DNA of 35,691 nt from assembly GCA_002862715.1 (NCBI GenBank), contig PKDV01000088.1, forward strand, positions 1-35,691, given 5' to 3'. Made by a program: the position numbers and the translations under genes. This DNA comes from Flavobacteriaceae bacterium. GTDB taxonomy: Bacteria > Bacteroidota > Bacteroidia > Flavobacteriales > Flavobacteriaceae. The notes under the pieces were generated by a model that saw only the letters and a list, made by a program, of their open reading frames with translations, ran no database searches and had not been told where the DNA came from. Numbering within the stretch: position 1 is the first letter of the stretch; every line of letters begins with the position of its first letter. Positions 31,205-35,691 of this stretch are shown in pieces.

Positions 31205-31251
31205 AATTAGTACACTTGCTTTTGGTTTTTTTTAATTAGTATTTTTACTAA
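31205..31251. promoter_or_regulatory. Candidate operator region upstream of the AraC regulator: direct repeat AATTAGTA x2 plus inverted repeat TTAGTA-TTTT-TACTAA
   Basis: AATTAGTA at 31205-31212 and 31234-31241; inverted repeat at 31236-31251. Confidence 0.35.
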
Positions 31252-31261
31252 AACTCTCTTG

Positions 31262-32131
31262 ATGCAACTTAAATACTCAATAACTGAAAATGATGAAAAT
31301 CAAAGTTTTTTTGCTGAGCGTAAGACCATCCCTTATTTTGGTGTTGATTGGCATTATCATGAAGAATATGAATTGCTATACCCAATAATTGGAACTGGAG
31401 TAAGAATTGTTGGCGACAGTATGGAATATTTCAACGAAAACGAATTGGTTCTTTTAGGAAGTCAATTACCACATCTATTTAAAAATGAAATAAATGATTC
31501 CTCCAGAGAGGTTGATTATATTGTTATAAAATTTAAACCATATATAATAAATGCATTTGTGGATAATTTTCCAGAATTTTATAAAATAAAACAAATGCTA
31601 GAAATTGCCAGAAGAGGACTAATTTTTGAATCTATGGATAGTTATCTTCTGCTAAAGGATATAACTAGAATTTGCGAGTTAAGAGGTGCTGATCGCATAA
31701 TTCAGTTATTAAAAACTTTAGTTAAACTATCCAATATTAATCAAAGAAGATGTCTAGCTTCAGAAAATTTCTATCCTACTACTGGTAATGCTGATAAGGT
31801 GGACCGCTTACAGCGAGTAATTAATTTTATTGCTAAAAATTATGTTAAAGAAATTAGTCTAAAAGAATTATCAGACCTAACATTCATGACAACAAATTCA
31901 TTTTGCCGATTCTTTAAAGAACGTACTGGTAAAACTGCTTTTCAATTTCTTCGAGAATATCGAATTAGCAGGGCATGTCAAATGATTATAAACAGTAGAA
32001 AATCAATATCACAAATTTGTCATGATACAGGTTTTAACTCTTTTTCAAGTTTTAATAGAGTTTTTAAGTCAGTTAAGGGGCTTTCGGCAAGCGAATATAA
32101 AAGCAAATATAAAAGACTTAATAATTTATAA
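31262..32131 (+). CDS. AraC family transcriptional regulator (cupin sensor + HTH)
   Basis: Cupin N-terminus (DWHYHEEYELLYPIIGTGVRIVGD); AraC HTH (ISLKELSDLTFMTTNSFCRFFKERTGKTAFQFLREYRISRACQMI, ISQICHDTGFNSFSSFNRVFK). ATG at 31262 preferred over TTG at 31259. Confidence 0.93.
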   Translation: MQLKYSITENDENQSFFAERKTIPYFGVDWHYHEEYELLYPIIGTGVRIVGDSMEYFNENELVLLGSQLPHLFKNEINDSSREVDYIVIKFKPYIINAFVDNFPEFYKIKQMLEIARRGLIFESMDSYLLLKDITRICELRGADRIIQLLKTLVKLSNINQRRCLASENFYPTTGNADKVDRLQRVINFIAKNYVKEISLKELSDLTFMTTNSFCRFFKERTGKTAFQFLREYRISRACQMIINSRKSISQICHDTGFNSFSSFNRVFKSVKGLSASEYKSKYKRLNNL

Positions 32132-32133
32132 TC

Positions 32134-33177
32134 TCAGTTTAGACTGTTGGAATACCCAAGAACAATTGATGCAATTATAAGAACAGCCAATCCAATTAAT
32201 AATAAATTAAAAGGTTTTTTAGCATCCCTCCACTCTCCAGCATTGTATGCCCATATGTTACTAACAATTAATGATAAACCTAATAACATTGGCCATCCAA
32301 CAATATTACCAAGATTATTGTCTGAAGCACCATTCATTAATGCAGCGCCTTGGCCGTACAAGCCAAGTGCAGCAAACCAACAAAGTCCAGCAATAATAGA
32401 CCACATGTATGCTTTTTTAGAACCTGAAATTGAAAAGTTTGACCAGCTTTTATTCTTAAAAATTAATACTAAACTATATGAAGCATTCATTGCATAAGCT
32501 CCAATAAATACGATAAGCCAAGCAATTAAACTTGCATTGCGTCCATTAACTCCATAGTTATCAGCTATAGTAGTAACATCATCATTCACATTTGTATGAC
32601 CAACAGCCAAAAGAGATGAAAGAATTCCACAAACAACTGCAATTCCAATACCTTTTAAAATATTTCCACCCGAAAGTGAAGAATTTCCTTGAAGTTTGTC
32701 CCTGTCAATTCCAGCTTTTGCAGTAATCACAACACCAATTATTGTAATAACTAGTCCCGATATAACGTAAGGAAATTGTGGTAAACTTGTTGCATTTTCG
32801 TTCTGTAAAAGCGGAATAAGTGCTCCAAGCGTTCCAGCTATTCCCATTACAATACCCATTGTTAATGATAGACCAATGTAAGGAACGCTAACTCCAAACA
32901 TTATTCCTCCAATTCCCCACAAAAAACCAAATAAAATTGCTATATAAGCTGCATGTTTTGCAATGGGATCGGAAAAAACATCAATTATAATTGGACTAAC
33001 GTTTGGTACTGAAATAAATGTCCACAAAAGAGGAAATAGTACCATAGCAACAGTGACGTGTACTAACCACCATGACTCCCACTTTAAAGGTGACATATAC
33101 TTCATTCCAACTCCAAATGAACCTTGAAATATACTTGCAATAATTACGAGTAAAAAAGGTAAAATAATTAAATCCAT
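32134..33177 (-). CDS. RhaT-like (L-rhamnose/H+ symporter family) sugar permease
   Basis: About 10 TM segments; IIASIFQGSFGVGMKYMSPLKWESWWLVHVTVAMVLFPLLWTF and FGFLWGIGGIMFGVSVPYIGLSLTMGIVMG resemble RhaT. Substrate inferred. Confidence 0.75.
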   Translation of the reverse strand: MDLIILPFLLVIIASIFQGSFGVGMKYMSPLKWESWWLVHVTVAMVLFPLLWTFISVPNVSPIIIDVFSDPIAKHAAYIAILFGFLWGIGGIMFGVSVPYIGLSLTMGIVMGIAGTLGALIPLLQNENATSLPQFPYVISGLVITIIGVVITAKAGIDRDKLQGNSSLSGGNILKGIGIAVVCGILSSLLAVGHTNVNDDVTTIADNYGVNGRNASLIAWLIVFIGAYAMNASYSLVLIFKNKSWSNFSISGSKKAYMWSIIAGLCWFAALGLYGQGAALMNGASDNNLGNIVGWPMLLGLSLIVSNIWAYNAGEWRDAKKPFNLLLIGLAVLIIASIVLGYSNSLN

Positions 33178-33178
33178 A

Positions 33179-33943
33179 TTATAGTTTTAGTTTATTAATA
33201 ATGTTTGTGTATGCATCCATGATAATGCCAACATCGACAGAATAGGCAATGTACTGAACACCAATGTCAGACCATATTTGAACATCATCGGGACTCTCAC
33301 AAAAAGTCCCAATAATTTTATTGCAATCTTTTGCTAATTTCACTGATTCCTTCATTTTATTAATAACATCTGGATGATTTATCTGTCCAGGGAATCCACA
33401 TGATTGCGATAAATCGTATGGGCCAAGAAAAATTACATCAATATCATCAATTCCCATAATTTCTTTTAAATTATTTATACCATTAATTCCTTCGATATGT
33501 ACAATTGTTAGAATTTCAGAATTTGCAGAATCAAAGTATTTATTTTTATTTAATTTTGAGTACGACGCACTGCGCACGTACCTACACATTCCGCGGTCTC
33601 CTTTGGGATAATAATAACTTGAATTAACTACTTTTTGTGCATCTAACACATTATTTATCTGTGGAACTTGTACTGACTGTACACCGATGTCAAGTATTTG
33701 TAAAATATTAGTCGGACTATTTTCTCGAATTCTAACTACCACTTCTAAACCATGCGATTGAGCAGCATTTAAAAGATTTTGAATAGACTCAATACTTAGT
33801 GGACCATGTTCCATATCAAGAATAACAAAATCAAAACCTGCCAGGGCTGATATTTCAACTAAACTAGTTGAGCTAATTTTACAAAAAGGGCCAATTACTG
33901 AATGTCCATTAATTAGTTTTTCTTTGAGTTTATTTTCTTTCAT
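33179..33943 (-). CDS. HpcH/HpaI family aldolase (2-keto-3-deoxy sugar-acid type)
   Basis: ALAGFDFVILDMEHGPLSIESIQNLLNAA, GVQSVQVPQINN, GDRGMCRYVRSASYS, FLGPYDLSQSCGFPGQINHP. Confidence 0.9.
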   Translation of the reverse strand: MKENKLKEKLINGHSVIGPFCKISSTSLVEISALAGFDFVILDMEHGPLSIESIQNLLNAAQSHGLEVVVRIRENSPTNILQILDIGVQSVQVPQINNVLDAQKVVNSSYYYPKGDRGMCRYVRSASYSKLNKNKYFDSANSEILTIVHIEGINGINNLKEIMGIDDIDVIFLGPYDLSQSCGFPGQINHPDVINKMKESVKLAKDCNKIIGTFCESPDDVQIWSDIGVQYIAYSVDVGIIMDAYTNIINKLKL

Positions 33944-33944
33944 T

Positions 33945-35381
33945 CTAAAGTGCTATTGAAACTCTTTTTTTTACTAAATAATCATCGAGTGCCAGGTGTG
34001 AGCAATCGTGCCCAATGCCACTGTTTTTGATTCCACCATGTGGTAAATATATCGCATATTTTACTCCATTTACTTGTACTTCGCCAAACGAAAGTTCTTC
34101 TGAAAAGCGTTGAATTCTTTGATTATTATTTGTAAAAATATATGATGCAAGTCCATATTCAGTATCATTAGCGAGGGACAAAACATCATCATCATTTGCA
34201 AACTTCATAAAAGGGGCTATGGGTCCAAATGTCTCCTCTTTAAAAAGTAGCATTTCGGTTGTCATCTCAGAAATAACTGTGGGTTGAATCCAGTTTCCTT
34301 CCTCTTTTCCTTTTGGAATTTTCCCTCCAGCTAATAGAATTCCGCCCTTTTTAATCGCATCATCTATCAAAACAAACATACGATCTCTGTCTTTTTTTGT
34401 TATCATCGGACCCATATCTGGCTTTTCATTAATTCCAAAACCTAGTTTTATTTTTTTAACTCGATCCACATATTTTTTTAAAAAAATTTCGTAGATGCTA
34501 GTGTGAATGAAAAATCTGTTCGCAGCAACACAAATTTGCCCACTATTACCAAATTTCAAAGCTATTGCCAAATCTAGTGCCTTCTCAACGTCTGCATCCT
34601 CAAAAACTATAAATGGTGCGTTTCCACCCAACTCCATGCTCAATCTTTTAATGGATGTTGCGCTGTCCGTAATAACCTTTTGACCTGTAGCTGTTGATCC
34701 AATCATAGTTAGTACGGCAGGAATCTTACTTTTACTCAAGGTTGTTGCAACTTCTTCTGTTGGACCAGATAATATATTAACTACACCGGCTGGAAAATCA
34801 ATATCATGAAGAATTTCACCCAACACATAAGCAGAAAGTGGAGACAAGGGTGAAGGTTTAATTATAATGGAACAACCAGAGGCTAGAGCAGGTCCGAGTT
34901 TGAAGCCAACATTTAGAAGTGGAAAATTCCATGCCAAATAGGCCACTACAACTCCAGCAGGTTGTTGAATCATTTTATGAGTATGTGTATTTTCATAATC
35001 TGGGATTTGCTCATCTCTTAAGTTTTTCATTGCATTAGGATACCACTCTAGGGCATTGGTGATAGCTTCAATATCTTCAAAAGCTGCCTCATAGGTTTTA
35101 CCCATTTCATAAACTATAGACAATCTCAAAATATGTTCTTTTTCAATGACAGCGTCACGAAGTTTTAGCATCCACTTAGTTCTTTCTTCTAAAGACAATT
35201 TAGACCAATGTTTAAAACCATTTATCGCAGAGATAAGTGCATTTTCAGCATCTATCTTTCCAGCTTGCGCTACTTGAGCTATTGGCTTACCATTTGCAGG
35301 ACAAATCACATTCGATTTAGTCATTAGCTCGCCTTTAATTAGCTTACCACCTATATACATTTTTTTATAACCAAATTCCAT
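33945..35381 (-). CDS. NAD(P)-dependent aldehyde dehydrogenase (succinate-semialdehyde/lactaldehyde dehydrogenase-like)
   Basis: AYLAWNFPLLNVGFKLGPALASGCSIIIKPSP, MELGGNAPFIVFEDAD, FGNSGQICVAANRF, EETFGPIAPFMKF. Track start 35414 overlaps the upstream gene; ATG at 35381 preferred. Confidence 0.92.
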   Translation of the reverse strand: MEFGYKKMYIGGKLIKGELMTKSNVICPANGKPIAQVAQAGKIDAENALISAINGFKHWSKLSLEERTKWMLKLRDAVIEKEHILRLSIVYEMGKTYEAAFEDIEAITNALEWYPNAMKNLRDEQIPDYENTHTHKMIQQPAGVVVAYLAWNFPLLNVGFKLGPALASGCSIIIKPSPLSPLSAYVLGEILHDIDFPAGVVNILSGPTEEVATTLSKSKIPAVLTMIGSTATGQKVITDSATSIKRLSMELGGNAPFIVFEDADVEKALDLAIALKFGNSGQICVAANRFFIHTSIYEIFLKKYVDRVKKIKLGFGINEKPDMGPMITKKDRDRMFVLIDDAIKKGGILLAGGKIPKGKEEGNWIQPTVISEMTTEMLLFKEETFGPIAPFMKFANDDDVLSLANDTEYGLASYIFTNNNQRIQRFSEELSFGEVQVNGVKYAIYLPHGGIKNSGIGHDCSHLALDDYLVKKRVSIAL

Positions 35382-35388
35382 ATAAAAA

Positions 35389-35691
35389 TTATTGCAATAA
35401 TTCTTTAATATCAACTACCCCGATGTTATGATTTACAAATTTGTGTAGTTCGTCTTCATTAACTTCTAGGCCGAGCCCAGGTGAACTAGGTACTTGAATT
35501 TTTCCATTTTTCATTTCTAATTTAGGAAATGTAAGCTGCTCACGCAATGCATTTTCGGTTTGATCGAATTCCAATAAAAAATCTGGGCTAAACATTCGTC
35601 CAGGAAGTGATTCCAAATTTGAAATAAAATGTAATGCGACATGTATTCCTATAGAACTACCCCATGTGTGAGGAACTATATCAACTCCATA
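35389..35691 (-). CDS. C-terminal part of an enolase-superfamily (mandelate racemase/muconate lactonizing-like) sugar-acid dehydratase, truncated by the window edge
   Basis: Frame is open to the edge: YGVDIVPHTWGSSIGIHVALHFISNLESLPGRMFSPDFLLEFDQTENALREQLTFPKLEMKNGKIQVPSSPGLGLEVNEDEL. The track start at 35616 is an internal TTG. Confidence 0.85.
   Translation of the reverse strand, partial: YGVDIVPHTWGSSIGIHVALHFISNLESLPGRMFSPDFLLEFDQTENALREQLTFPKLEMKNGKIQVPSSPGLGLEVNEDELHKFVNHNIGVVDIKELLQ

Noticed and set aside
35389-35616. 75-aa stand-alone small protein implied by the ORF track
   Set aside because: The frame stays open to the window edge with enolase-superfamily sequence; the called start is an internal TTG.

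Overview
AT-rich chromosomal window from a Bacteroidota, probably a streamlined marine flavobacterium (inferred from gene families and synteny, not proven). Left to right: (1) the 3' tail of an unknown + strand gene; (2) a minus-strand Na+-NQR operon, nqrABCDEF-apbE; (3) a divergent type IX secretion (T9SS) Plug/DUF5103-like gene, then P5C dehydrogenase, rsmG, an aminotransferase, trkA-trkH, a PorT-like gene, a TrmH-family methyltransferase and a TamL-like lipidated Omp85 gene; (4) a + strand housekeeping block fbaA-accD-rpsO-pnp-rpoD-rpe-galE; (5) an accessory region. The accessory region has a compact DUF1800 - DUF1501 (Tat-like N-terminus plus T9SS C-terminal sorting domain) - sulfatase - AraC regulator run. 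It is tail-to-tail with a minus-strand sugar-acid catabolic cluster: enolase-superfamily dehydratase (truncated by the window edge) - aldehyde dehydrogenase - HpcH/HpaI aldolase - RhaT-like permease. The most interesting candidate system is this DUF1800/DUF1501/sulfatase cassette paired with a probable 6-deoxy-sugar-acid (rhamnose- or fucose-like) pathway. No rRNA, tRNA, CRISPR array or transposase was recognised.
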